Assembly (NCBI RefSeq): GCF_030272615.1 | Contig: NC_081412.1 | Location: forward strand, 543,076,335-543,140,334 | Length of the DNA: 64,000 nucleotides | Direction: 5' to 3' | DNA from: Cryptomeria japonica | Lineage: Eukaryota > Streptophyta > Pinopsida > Cupressales > Cupressaceae | Shown: piece after piece, positions 10,783 to 22,261 of the stretch | Position numbering within the stretch: the stretch's first letter is position 1 | Layout: the number at the start of each line of letters is the position of its first letter | Program-made: the position numbers and the translations under genes | Notes under the pieces: model-generated | The model's input: the letters and a program-made list of their open reading frames with translations, nothing else | What the model was told of the DNA's origin: nothing | Database searches by the model: none

Positions 10783-11946
10783 ATGAACATCCTTTCTGAT
10801 TATTCATGGTTAGATCTGAAAAATTGGATGCCTTGATTACATTTCCATGTTTGATCTTGTGCAAATTTTAGAGGTTAATTGCATAAAAACCCTAAAATTT
10901 CTTTTTAGTAATTGAGCTTGTGAAATGTTTAATTGTTAATGTTTGTTTCAGATTTACCCTTCTACTGCAAATTATCAATTCATATCTGTGCTTTAATTTT
11001 GAAAATTAAGTGGTTAAGTGTCAAAACCCTAATTTTTAAAACCCTCTTGATTCAACCTTTGACCGATAATTTCACTGATCAAAACATCTCCAAATCGGCT
11101 GTAACTTTGGATTCCGCAACAAAATCATAATATCTTTCATCCCTGAAAATTTGAAAAAAAGTTGCGAGGACCGTGTGCACCCCGAGCGCCATCGTCCCTG
11201 ACATTTTTTTCGAAATTTCGGGAGCTAGATCTTACTGTATTTTTCTACTAAAATCCAGAATTTTGGTTGATTTTATCAATTCTAACACTTTCAAAATTAA
11301 GGTCAAAGTTGGTCTTGTGATTGCTTGGTTTAAGGCTTCTAATCATTCAAAAATTGTTGAAATTGAAATTCATGTCGAAATTGTGTTTCTTACTGTCCTA
11401 AATCTGAAAAGTGTGTTGGTGTTCATTCAAAATTTCAGTGCTTTATTCAAATTCTTGCAATTTGTGACTTTTGAAATTAAGTGCTTAATTACACCAACTT
11501 TGATTTCCGCTTTCAAAATTGAATTTTGCGTGAAATTGAGTCAACTTTTAAAATTCAAAACTTGCATTGCTTTTGGTATTCCCTCTAAAATCATAAAATT
11601 CAAAATTTCAGTTTCCATCTCTTTTTCAAAATTCAAATTTTGCATTTTTCAACAATCTTGGTAGGGTTCAATTTTGAGATTGCAACTTTAATTTGGCTTA
11701 TCTACAGATCGTAAAATCACTCAATTTTTTCAGATTAGCTTTAAAATCATCATACCTTTCATCCCTGCAAATTTTGAAAAAAGTTGCGAGGACCGTGTGC
11801 ACTCCGAGCGCCACGGTCCCTGACATTTTTTCTGAAATTTCGGGAGATTGTTGTGATTGCATTTAATAGCTTAAATCTAGGAGATTGGCCGATTTTTCTG
11901 AAATTTGCTACCTCTAAATTCAAAATTTTCTCTCTCTCCCTAGTGC
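10783..11946 (+). other. Leader of Gypsy copy 2
   Basis: Untranslated AT-rich leader, homologous to 1-1239 of copy 1 from position 10901. Two GC-rich GACCGTGTGCAC...GCGCCAYSGTCC modules lie near 11165-11205 and 11787-11825. No recognisable protein is encoded. Confidence 0.6.
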
Positions 11947-14900
11947 ATGAGTTTTACAACAATAAGCCCTACTTACACTATTCCCGTTAGACGAAGCCTT
12001 AGAATTAAGTCTTTCCAAGGTTTAATTACCGAGGAGATGGAACCTAATTTGAATAGCCTTTTTAACGAGGACATGGGTAATTCCTCTAATCCTCTTAATG
12101 ATGAAGAAGCTCTCCATGAGGTTTCTGTAGAACAACTTTCAAAATTGGATAATCAATTTGACGATTTTCGACAATGGATGTCTCAAGAATACCCCTATAG
12201 TCAAGCTCTTCCTTTAATTGAGGGTCTAAAACATATGCTTCAAAGTGATAAGAATGGAATTGATATTTGGCGTGGTATTGCACACATTGTGGATTTGAAT
12301 GTGATGCCTATGAAGAGTTGTGCCGAAACTTTAGGTTATACACAACCTCCTACTCAAGTCAATCATTCTATTCCTTTGACAACTTCTATTGCTAGCATAC
12401 CTACCTTTACATCAAACATAATGACTACTTCTATACAAGACATTCCACCTATGATCACCAGTCATGGGGGCAATCCTTCCTCTTCAATCAACCCCCTTCC
12501 TTCAATCAATCTGACTTCTTCATTCATTCCTTCAATGAGTGTCCCTATTATATCTCCACAAATGAACATGACGCAAGGGGGCAATTCATTCAACCATTCC
12601 ATTCCTCCTTGTAGTGTTCCTCCTTTCCAATCATCTCCTATGACTAACTATCATAGTGTCCTGCCACCTTACTCTTTACCTTCTTTCAATAACATAACAC
12701 CTCCATCTCAATCTAACGCATCTAATATGAACTCTTCGACTGAAGCGACCATTAACAATCTTGCACAAACTGTCTCTTCTTTACAACAACAAATTGCCTC
12801 TATGAATCAATCTAAGTTTAGTGTGCCCACATTTGATGTTGCGAGCCCACTTTCTCTTGACATTGTTCGAGCTATTCCCCCTAAACATGTTGAAATCCCG
12901 CATTTGGAGCTTTATAATGGTAAAGGTGATCCTCTAACACATGTTAAGACTTTTCAAACAATATGTACCGATTTTGCTTATGACCAAAGGTTGCTTGCAA
13001 AATTGTTTACTAGGACATTAAGAGATAAAGCCCTACAATGGTATTTCTCGTTGCCTTCTTATTCTATTACTTCTTTCTGAACAACTTGCAAATGCTTTCA
13101 TTTAACAATTTCAAAACAATATAAGTCCTAAAGTTACTTTGATTGATTTAATGCATTGTAAACAAGGTGTTAAAGAAAAAGTGACTGATTTCATTGGTAG
13201 ATATAAGCATTTGTATGCTCAAATCTCTTTTCCAGTGCCTGACAATGATATTCAAAGAATCTTTATTTCTAATTTACAAAAAGATATTCGAGATAAACTT
13301 CTGTTTTCTAAGTTTACTTCTTTCAATTAGTTGTTTGCAACTCTTCACAATTATCAACTGACTGTGAGTCAAATGGAACAATCACATCCTATGGCTCCGA
13401 GTGATAAGGGTGATAGTAGTCAACAACCATTTGGGAAGTTTAAACCGAACAGAGAGTCCATCAAATTCAATGAAAACATCATCAACAACAATGTGAATGC
13501 AGCATCAGGTGTGCCTCCTATTTCCAAGTTTTTCAAGAAAGAAAGAAAGTTTACTCCTTGAATGAATCATTGCATAGTATTATGAATAATTTATTGGAAC
13601 AAAATAAGCTTACTCTTCCTCCTATAAGGCAAATAGATCCTGCAAATATTAATTCACCTTATTTTGATAACAAATCTTTTTGTCAATTTCATCGTCAACC
13701 TGGGCATGATACTGAAAAATGTTTTGCTTTAAAGGGTAAAATTCAAGATTTGATTGATAATAATACTATCTCTATTTCAGGAGTGAATGATAAAGGCAAC
13801 ACATTTGTAGCTCCTCCTAACCAAAATCTTCAGATTTTTACTGATCCATTACCTTCTCATACCTCTAATGCGATTGAGACTAATGATTCCTCTTTCTCAT
13901 CTGATGGTCTTGTGTCTATGACTCCGAACGTGATTAACTTTGTAGAGCAGCAGAAAATCCCTAAAGAACCTTCCATCACATTTGATTCTAGTGAAACTAT
14001 CAGGGCACCTGATGGTCCTTTATACATAGTTGCAAAAGTCAAGAATACACCTTGCCGTGGAGTGCTTATTGATCCTTCGTGCATGGTTAATGTTATTACT
14101 GAAGAATTTCTTTTCACTTTGCAATTGAATCAAGTGGTCTATGACAAAACAGATGTGGTTGTGAAATTATTTGATGCATTTTCTTCTCCTGCAATTGGTT
14201 CTATTACATTACCTATTGAGGTCCATAACAAATCCCTTGATGTGAACTTTGCTATTATTCCTTCATCCGAACAATTTCGTGTGAAGCTTGGCTATCCTTG
14301 GCTATCTTCCATGAAAGCTATTGCTTCTCCTATACATAAGTGTTTGAAATTTCCCCATAATGGTGAAGTTGTTACTATCAATCATAGTCTCTTTAAACCA
14401 GTTGAAAGAACTTCTAGTGTTCCTATTGATTATTTTTGGCCTAAACAATTCCAATCTCTTCCACCGCGAAGTGATCATCTTTTCAAATCTTATCAAAAGT
14501 GGAAAATAGATATGATCCTATCTCTAAGTGAACCTAGAACACCCAAACTTGATATTCCTATCGTTCTTGAGAAGGAAGTTCTTCCTTTGAAAGATAAAAC
14601 TAATGTCTTTCCTCAAGAAGATTCCCAACCCATCCCTATGGATGTGACTATGTCTATGCCTAATAAACTTTCTAAAAGTAGACCTATACCTCCTCGTCAT
14701 GATGGACTGGGTCTCCTTCCTATACCAAATATTCCTCCTTTATATGGAGCAGTTCCTCCTCCTTCCTTCTATAGAGAGAAGAGACCTTCCTCTTCTCCTA
14801 TTATCCAGCCTAAGAGACCACAACCTAAACACCCAAGTGATAAGGATGAGAACATTCCTCCTCCTCAATCTTCTCAACTCCCTACTAAGACTAGACGAAA

Positions 14901-15327
14901 TCATTCTGCACGTGAACACCGACGAAAGTGTCGTCTTAGAGCTCAGGCAGCTGCTTCTCAAACTTTACAATCTCCAAAAACACCTTCAACAAGCATTATT
15001 CCATTTTCTCCAAAATCTCCTAAACATAAGATACATGATGATCTTGATCCTGTGCGAGTAAAAGATCCTATTTTTATAAATCTTGATGACGATATAGATA
15101 AAAATGTTCTTCATGATGAAAATGTTACTTCTCTTGCTTCTGATAGTGAATATGAACTTGTTGATATTGATAACCATTTATCTAATGAAATTTCTAAAGC
15201 ACTTATCCTAGCTCCTAGACAAGAACAATGTGGCTTGGAACATGAACATAGCCCTTGTTTGGATCTTGTGATAGCTCCATCTACTGTGTTGAATGTTCCT
15301 CCTTTAGCATGTTCCCTGCCTTCCTGA
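11947..15327 (+). pseudogene. Broken gag-protease polyprotein of Gypsy copy 2
   Basis: Homologous along its whole length to 1240-4689, with different lesions. One base is gained near 13078 (CTTTCTGAAC against CTTTCCAAC), giving a stop at 13078-13080. A CAA-to-TAA change follows near 13104 and a TAG at 13328-13330. One T is lost near 13556, which restores the original frame. From 13558 to 15327 the frame is open. The domain order matches copy 1: Ser/Pro/Asn-rich N-terminus, Retrotrans_gag-like capsid (LELYNGKGDPLTHVKTF), CQFHRQPGHDTEKC knuckle-like segment, retropepsin-like region with D-P-S in place of D-S/T-G (VLIDPSCMVNVI), proline-rich linker and acidic tail. The D-P-S variant in both copies suggests it is ancestral to the family. 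Confidence 0.82.
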
Positions 15328-16098
15328 AACATTAATCAACAAGATCGGGGGGTAGATGACGTGCTAGACTAGTTTCATTAGCATAGCAGATTCTCTCCTC
15401 CTCTCTTTTGGTACTTCTTCTATGTGTTATTCTCATTCTTCTATTTTTTGTCCTTAGTGTTGTCTACTTGAGGACGGTGCAAAGCATTGAGATCTCTTTT
15501 GGTCTCTCTCATGTTGACTCAAAAGACACATGTGTTCCCTTCTTCTAGGTGACCTTCCTTGATTGGGGAATGAAGAACAATTATGCATACATACATATGA
15601 TATACATGAATTATCATATAGCATACTGACCCCGAGGAAAGCGAAGTCACCTTGTGCTTTGTGTTTTGTGTCTATTATCCTTGGGTTTATCTCACACTTG
15701 GGGGCTAAATCTTTGTGATAACGTGCTCCTTTCCCTTCTCGTTTCTTATGTGTATCACTATGTTAAAGCAATCACCCCCGTTGAGGCATGTGCGATCGCT
15801 TTAACGTAGGGGGGCATACACCCCGTCTATCCCTTCAGGATACTTGAAAATTTCTTGGCGAAATTTTTGGTATTTCTCTTGCATGACTCATAGTGAGGGA
15901 ACCTTACTACTGACAGTCATGGTTCTCCCTCGTGATCTTCCCTTTTACTTTGTCAATCGAAGTCGTAAGATCCTTAGTCCACTGGGGGCTTGGTGTTTCT
16001 TGCCTCCTTGACGTGGTGAAAGTCTTTCAATGTTGTTTCCTTGTACTTTACCGGAAGTATGAGCATATGCTTATACTCCCGCTAAAGTGGGGGCTAAA
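15328..16098 (+). other. Gypsy copy 2 non-coding 3' region and polypurine tract
   Basis: No coding signal. It matches 4690-5442 of copy 1. The tract GGGGGCTAAA (16089-16098) abuts the LTR, and a second copy of the same string lies at 15700-15710. Confidence 0.6.
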
Positions 16099-17306
16099 TG
16101 TAGCGTCCTAAAATTGCGACACTTGCAATTTTGACTGCATTTGGGTCTTCACGATGGCGACGCAACACGAAACCTGAATGGAGACCCCGAAACTTGTCCA
16201 TGACATCAAAAACTGCATTTTCTTGCACCCTGGCCTGATCCTCCTTGCACCCTGCTGTCCCGAGAGGTGGGACCAGAGCGCCCAGCGCCCTGGTCCATGG
16301 CCCTATTTTGGGCCCGGTCTCTTTTGGGACCTCGGGTCTTTATGTTTGCAATTCGGGAAATATTGTTTCCTGGTCGGCCTAAGGTTGGAAAAATCAATCT
16401 TTTAACCCTAATTGACAAGTATATAAACTACATTTCCTCTCCCATTTTGGAGGGATGGAAAAAAGGCAGAAGCGATATTCAAACACTCAAACATTCAAGC
16501 ATTCAAGCATTCAAGCATTCCTTCAAGCAATTGATCATTCTAAGTCCCCATTCAAGGCTAAGTGTTGCATTCAAGATGAGGATTCAACCATTGAAGAGGA
16601 GATCACATACTACAATATACAACATACAACATACAACAACATCTACACCTTCGCATGTAAGAATACAAACATTCTTACAACAAGGTACTAGTACTTGTTT
16701 TGCATTACAGTCATTTACATTTACAGCATTTCTCATTTCTTGGTTAATTCCAAAACCGGGGTTTGACCTAAGGGCAAACCCCTAATCTCTAACCCCCCAA
16801 TCGTCTTTGCTTTTTTGTGTGTAGGTTACAGGTACGCGTCTGTAATTGAAGATCTGGAATCCTTGTGCAGAGACGAACAGGTCCCTCTTCGTTTCGTGGA
16901 TTTTTCGGAAGATCGTGTGCACGCCGGGCGCCATCGTCCCGTCAACTTTTGCTCAAATTTGCAGGACAGCGCTGTCTCAACATTTTACTGCTAATTCCAG
17001 GTCCACAGCTTCATCCTATATCCCTATCTCAGTTTATAAGCGAATCTTTCTCACTTTCTATGTATTCCTAGCTTAATCATTCTATCCACATTCTTTACAA
17101 AAGAGGGTAGCCTTGTTGTCTTAACCCTTGAAACTCATTTAGAATCCAATCTTTTAGTGTGTGGGATTGGATCTTGTGGGTTTCAACCCCTCTTTTGAAT
17201 GTAAAGTCTCTCCTAAGTGAAAACCGACAATCCTAAGTGACCCCCCTTTCCCCTTGGGAGTGGTGGGGGGAACACTTAGGGTTCGCTCGCGATTTTCCGC
17301 TTTACA
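16099..17306 (+). repeat. 3' LTR of Gypsy copy 2
   Basis: 1,208 bases, TGTAGCG to CTTTACA, nearly identical to 9567-10766. The TATA box is at 16420-16427. The hairpin right arm at 16291-16297 has one altered base. GGAAG follows at 17307-17311. Confidence 0.9.
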
Positions 17307-17311
17307 GGAAG
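17307..17311. repeat. Right target-site duplication of Gypsy copy 2
   Basis: GGAAG, identical to 9562-9566. Removing one copy plus the element joins the minus-strand ORF in frame. Confidence 0.9.
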
Positions 17312-19060
17312 TGACTTAGATAATTCCAATTGAGCCAATCAGAATTTCAATAGTGTGGAGATGACAGCTTCTTCTATTTGTCTCTTCTCATCATCAGATC
17401 TGGTTTCATACTTAACATATCTGAATCCTCCAAATCCACCATATTCTTTCAAGTTAGCATAGAAATTTTCAACACTATGTACATTTACCTTCTTACTCTT
17501 GACAATCTGAAATTTACTTGCATCTTCAGATTCGGTGTCACTAGACTCTTTTACCAAAATGAGTCTCCGAGTAGATTTCTTATAGGTCTTTGTTACCTTA
17601 GGAACAACAACAGTCTTTGGTTTCTTACTCGGTGACATTGCAGATGATCTTGTGTTTGGGCACTTTACTGAGGGAGTCACTGATGCCTTTGATGTGTCAT
17701 GTTTCTTCCTCTTCAAAACTTTCCCTTTAGGCAACTCGGTGCTTAGTGTAATAGCAGCCTCTTGGGCTTCTGATTCCTCCTCGGTGATTACTAGTGTGCC
17801 CTTGATAGGTGTGGAGGAAGAACCTTCTCCAAATTTATCTGATAGTGCCTTGATCATCTTTGTTACTTTTCTTGTAGCTTTTGGTACTACAATGCTCATA
17901 TTTACTTTCTCTTTCACTTCTTCATATGTTCCATATCTCAGCTCAGTAGCATGCCTTGGTAGTGTAAGAAAGGCATCTATCTGCTGTTGTATGATGTCAA
18001 AGTCAACCTCATAACCCATAGGTGGAAAAGATTGAGTTCTTGGCTCCACAACATTCACATAGCAATAGTCAGTGTCTACTTCAAAACATATGTCATCTTT
18101 GTATTTTTCCACTAGCTGGGGTGGAATTCTATACCTGTTATGCATCTTCTCTTGAAACTTGCTAAAATAATCATTCATAATATCATTGAAGTTGTCACCT
18201 AGACGTTTGATAAAGTCATTGATTTGATGGGTGCCTAGTCAGTGTAGCTTCCAAACTACTTTACCAATTGTTGGAAAGAATTTTTCAAAATAGAAAAACA
18301 TGCATAATAACAGTGATCCAAACTTTAGTGTATTGGCCGAGTTGTTCTTCTTTGGCTTCCTGATGGTGTTCAGATTCTCAAATAGTTTTTTCAGCAATAC
18401 TTCACAAAGATCAATTTTCATTCCCTTTTTCACAATTTTGTATGCTATGTCGACCGCTGCACAGGGTACACTATTTTCCCTTGCCGATTGGAAGAAACAA
18501 TAACCTATCACTCTAATAGAAAACTTTAGCTCTGCATTATTTATATTATTCAGTTTCAATCCTCTACAATTTGATTCCACTCCGGTTAAGGTGATCAATT
18601 CCTTTTGTGATATCATCTTCTGAGCTCGAGAATGATCATAAATAGGGTAACTAGTGATCAGATCAATGATTTCCTTGGTGATTTTGAATGGTTGCTCCTC
18701 TAACCACATGAAATCATCGTGAACTCTTCTCAGAAAAAACTTGACCCACTAGGGTTTGAAGACACGGGGATAGGTTAGGGCTTCAGTCAATCCCTTGATC
18801 TTAATGTGCTCAAACTTGCTATCCAATTTCCCATTGGTGCACAATTCATCATAGGTGTCTTTGATTTCAACATGACCTAGTTCTTCAACTCGACATTTGG
18901 TGAAGAATCTGACATCTTGAACTAGTAAAACTCTATCTGGGATGAGTGAAAATGCAGTTTTGTCATCCAGTTCTGATGCTACTTTGGGAGTTAGAGAGTA
19001 TTTTAGTGAGGGCTTTTCAACATTCTTAACAACAATGGGTTCTTGGATCTTCAGTGCCAT
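17312..19060 (-). pseudogene. Extra ORF of the Copia-like element, N-terminal part (minus strand)
   Basis: Starts at the ATG at 19060 (MALKIQEPIVVKN). One frame runs to the insertion site with in-frame stops at 18749-18751, 18239-18241 and 17339-17341. Residues 1-300 are a mixed, apparently folded region (for example YPIYDHSRAQKMISQKELIT and a Cys/Phe-rich stretch near 18480). Residues about 300-580 include a long Lys/Ser/Thr-rich segment with possible nuclear-localisation patches (KRKKHD, SPSKKPK) and an acidic run (SSDTESED). With its continuation at 9566-7931 the ORF would be about 1,130 codons. No family is recognised with confidence; a distant relation to the 'putative plant transposon protein' type of extra ORF is a guess. 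Confidence 0.6.
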
Positions 19061-19690
19061 TGTAGATTTCAGATAGAAATTATCAAAAGATCCTTAGGGT
19101 TTGAAAACTTTCAAATGACAGACGCTTTTCCTCTTAACAAATATGAAACATAAATCTTCAATAGATATGATCGGTAAACCAGCTTAACAATGCATTGAGA
19201 TTGATGTAAATACCTTGAATTTCACTTCGGAGGAGGTTTGATCACCTTATATTCGCTTTGCTCTGCTTTCTTGAAAACTTGGTGAGTGAAAAATGACCAC
19301 GTAAATGCTTTAAGTACACAATATACCTTATCGGGCTTCGTGCAGGTTAGGTTAAAACATTAAATGCAGTCGGTTCCACTAGACCGATTTACTCTCATTT
19401 TTTTTCTTTAACCGAGTAGCCAGATTTCCTTCATTTATCGACTAGACAAGCTTCCTGTAGTTACTGACTTGACAGGTTTCTTGTATAGTGCTTTCAAAAG
19501 ACTTTGATAGAATTTCAAACTTACTAATACATCTTTAACTATGTAGATTTTGACTTAAGTACATAATAAAGTAGGAACTGTTAAGATTTGACCTTTGAGA
19601 GAGTGAAGTCCCTTCATACCTTTACCGATTAATTTGGATTAGGTGCACCTAACTGGGTAGGTAAGGTGCTTTCTTCATTTGACACAATTT
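19061..19690 (-). other. Gap between gag-like ORF and extra ORF
   Basis: About 630 bases without a readable frame. Several CCGAGT/CTCGGT and ACCGAT-type strings occur, similar to those in the element's LTR. A pol region would be expected here in a complete Copia element, but none is detectable. Confidence 0.45.
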
Positions 19691-20981
19691 CCTTCTTTTT
19701 CCAAATTAATTTGTAATTTGCGTTTTATTTCTTTAGTGTCTCCTCTAGGTCGATCTCTGCAATCTCCAGCCAAGTGTCCAACTTTGTGACAATGAAAACA
19801 TGCCATACCAGGATTTCTCCATGATATTCGGTTGTTCATTCCAAACCTTATAAAGCAGTTGGCACTTATATGTCCATATCTTCCACAACATTCACACGAT
19901 ATCCTTGTATTGTAATCCCATGTTACTGTAACATATGGTCGGTTAAGTTCTCTGCGAGTTCAGTAGTTTCCAGTATTTGCTCGGTGTGCAGACCACATAT
20001 AGTTCTTTTTCTTAAACCAACACTTCTCAATACTGTGTCCATATTTATTGCAGGTTTTACAAAACCCTTTGAATTTTGCCTTCTTATAATTGCTAGCAGA
20101 CTTTGTCCTACATTGGTTAAATGTGTGACCATATTTATTGCAATTGTAACAATAATCATTGGACTTAGTGACATTCGGTTGCTTACCTTTTCTGATTTGG
20201 CACATATTGGCAGTATGACCTTGATTTCCACAGTAGTTGCAAATAGACTTCTTTGTTTTGATGTTCTTCTTGATTCCAGCTTGCTTTGATGATTCTCCTC
20301 TCTCGGTAGTATGAATTCCCTTCTCGGTAGAGTCTTTTCCTTTCTAACCGAGTCCTGCATCTTTGTTGGGTCTTCTTGTATTCAGTTGCTCATCCAACAT
20401 CTTTGATGCTTCATAACTCTTCTTCAGTGTTTCTTTGGATTTCCTTTCTGTTTCAAGTTCATTGGTCAAGCTTGATACTTCAAGTTTCAATGCTTGATTT
20501 TCATCATCCTTCAGAGTTGCTTCATGATGTGCATAGCCTAGTTGATCTGACAGATTACTTTGAATTCTAGTCAACCTTGTGATTTCTTCATTCTTTTCAG
20601 ATACTAATGCTTCAAGTTGTTGTTTCTCTCTTTCTAGATCTCTTACTTTATCTTACCTGTCCTCAATGCATCAAGATTTTCAGTCATCTGTGTGCTGAAA
20701 TGCTCATGTTCTCTTTCCATTGCTTTTAGTTGATCAGTCAGTGCTTTGTTCTTTTCTTTCAACACTTCAATCATTTCTTCAATCTCTTCAGACATACTGC
20801 TCTCAGATGATGTCTCAATTTGTTCCACTAACTCTTGAGAGTCCTACAAATCATCAGATAATCTCCTTCTAACTTTCAATGATTTTTGCATTTGTCTTTG
20901 CATGTCTCTAATCACTTGATTAGCATGATCCAACTCTTCTTCCAGTTATACAATTCTTCGAGATTGTTTATAGCCTTCCAT
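19690..20981 (-). pseudogene. Short gag-like ORF: coiled coil plus five CCHC zinc knuckles (minus strand)
   Basis: The frame opens with an ATG at 20981, only about 50 bases after the primer site (MEGYKQSRRIV). It runs through heptad-rich, coiled-coil-like sequence (20945-20350; for example EEIEEMIEVLKEKNKALTDQ) and a DEQLNTRRPNKDAGLG motif common at the end of plant Copia gag coils. Five CCHC knuckles follow: CNYCGNQGHTANMC, CYNCNKYGHTFNQC, CKTCNKYGHSIEKC (20235-20010), then CECCGRYGHISANC and CFHCHKVGHLAGDC (19885-19760). At least three stops and two frameshifts are present. The usual N-terminal UBN2-type capsid domain is missing, because the ORF begins directly with coil. Expected role: nucleic-acid binding and packaging. 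Confidence 0.7.
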
Positions 20982-21029
20982 TAATAAGATCTTTCTCTTT
21001 AGGCAGTTAAACCCTTTTCCAAGATTGAA

Positions 21030-21041
21030 GCTTTGATACCA
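21030..21041 (-). other. Initiator-Met tRNA primer-binding site
   Basis: On the minus strand this reads TGGTATCAAAGC, close to the standard plant TGGTATCAGAGC site, two bases inside the LTR end (TGTTAGG on the plus strand at 21044). Confidence 0.8.
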
Positions 21042-21043
21042 AT

Positions 21044-22260
21044 TGTTAGGCCCAATATGGAAAGCTAATGCACTGAGAGGGGAGAGGTGAATCAATACTT
21101 CAAAACTTTTCTTCAACAATAACTTTACTATTAAGCATAAACTGAATAGTGTAGTAACATAATATAATGCTAAAAGAAATAGATAACAATCATACATGAT
21201 TCACTCCATAACACATATATTTTGGTTACGCAGAAACTCTTGGTTAGATAGAAAAACTGCGGTGGGGATGACACCCACAACTTCACTACTGCAATAATAA
21301 AGGTTGCTCGGTTAGAGCTACATGTTTAGCTATTTTTGATAGCTTACCCTGTTAGGAGTATCAAGATCTATTAGATCTACCTTGCTAAAGGATTTTACAA
21401 CACTTATTCTAAATGTTGTACCTGGTTAGAGGCTTTACAATTTATAGACTTAGTTAGAGTCTTTTACCTTGTTAGATGTTTTTCTTACAACTTAAAATAT
21501 TACAATCAAATCTTTACAAATTATCTAGAACTTTACATCTGATATGTTATAGCAGATTCTATGTGCTCAAAATGATATTACCTTGCTTATAGCATTCCTA
21601 GGTAATCCATATAGTAACTCGGTAAACCCTTTTGTTTACTTTGTTCTTTGACTATTCTCTGAAATCCTTCTCGGTGACCTTTGTGTTTCTCTATCAACTA
21701 TAACAGTCATAACACACTATGATATCTCATGATTTTCCTTTTTGTATATGTCTTGCTTCACACACACATGCACATATATACTTGCACATATATCTAATCC
21801 TGAATTCATGCTGTATAAATAGATCTCTTATGTCGGTGATCTGGTCCATGCTTCGATCTTACAAACATGATTTCTTGAATGAATAACTATGCAAAATATT
21901 TCATTGGTTAGATGACCTCAAAAGCATACACAATCTTCAAGTACAGTTTCCAATGTGATAACGGTTACTTGTTCCTCGATCTTTGTAACATGTTTCCCAT
22001 ATATGTCCAGGTTCAATGAATCTGGTAACACGTTTCACTCGGTGTGTGTTCACTCGGTATATCATTCTTGCTGCTTGGTAGACATAGAGTGTTACTCGGT
22101 AGAGTGTCCAGTGTATACTACGCTCTGAGACTACTTTCTTCTATAACCGACTGCACTGTGCTTACCGACTGTTAGATTCGGTAGAAGTAACTGACTAGAA
22201 TATATAGAATAAATTTGAACATAAGACTAATGGCAATCTTAGTAAGTAGTAACAGTAACA
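21044..22260 (-). repeat. 5' LTR of the Copia-like element (minus strand)
   Basis: On the plus strand it runs from TGTTAGGCCC to GTAACA, so on the minus strand it starts TGTTAC and ends CCTAACA, next to the primer site. Length is 1,217 bases. It carries a GTGGG...CCCAC stem (21262-21278), an array of GTTAGA/GTTAGG motifs (21306-21475), and many CTCGGT and ACCGACT strings at 22030-22180. These features recur in the two other Copia LTRs of the window. Confidence 0.65.
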
Positions 22261-22261
22261 A

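Larger units (their letters stand above)
9567..17306 (+). mobile_element. Complete gag-only Ty3/Gypsy-type element, copy 2
   Basis: Length is 7,740 bases: 5' LTR 9567-10766, primer site, leader, broken gag-protease frame (11947-15327), non-coding 3' region, polypurine tract (16089-16098), 3' LTR 16099-17306. GGAAG flanks both sides. The two LTRs look nearly identical by eye, so the insertion is recent compared with its host element. As in copy 1, no reverse transcriptase, RNase H or integrase is present, so it must have been mobilised in trans. It interrupts the minus-strand extra ORF, whose reading frame continues across the empty site. Confidence 0.9.
7641..22260 (-). mobile_element. Copia-like non-autonomous element with extra ORF, minus strand (interrupted)
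   Basis: On the minus strand the order is: LTR (22260-21044), initiator-Met primer site (21041-21030), short gag-like ORF (20981 to about 19690), non-coding gap, large extra ORF (19060-17312, resuming 9566-7931), then a purine tract near 7920-7904 (AAAAAGGGGGAG). No protease, integrase, reverse transcriptase or RNase H is seen. A whole Gypsy element (9567-17306) lies inside. The flanking bases ATGTT (7636-7640) and ATATT (22261-22265) could be a decayed target duplication, and the outer LINE resumes almost seamlessly across the two ends. The left end does not visibly match the right LTR, so the left LTR is either lost or replaced. Confidence 0.55.
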
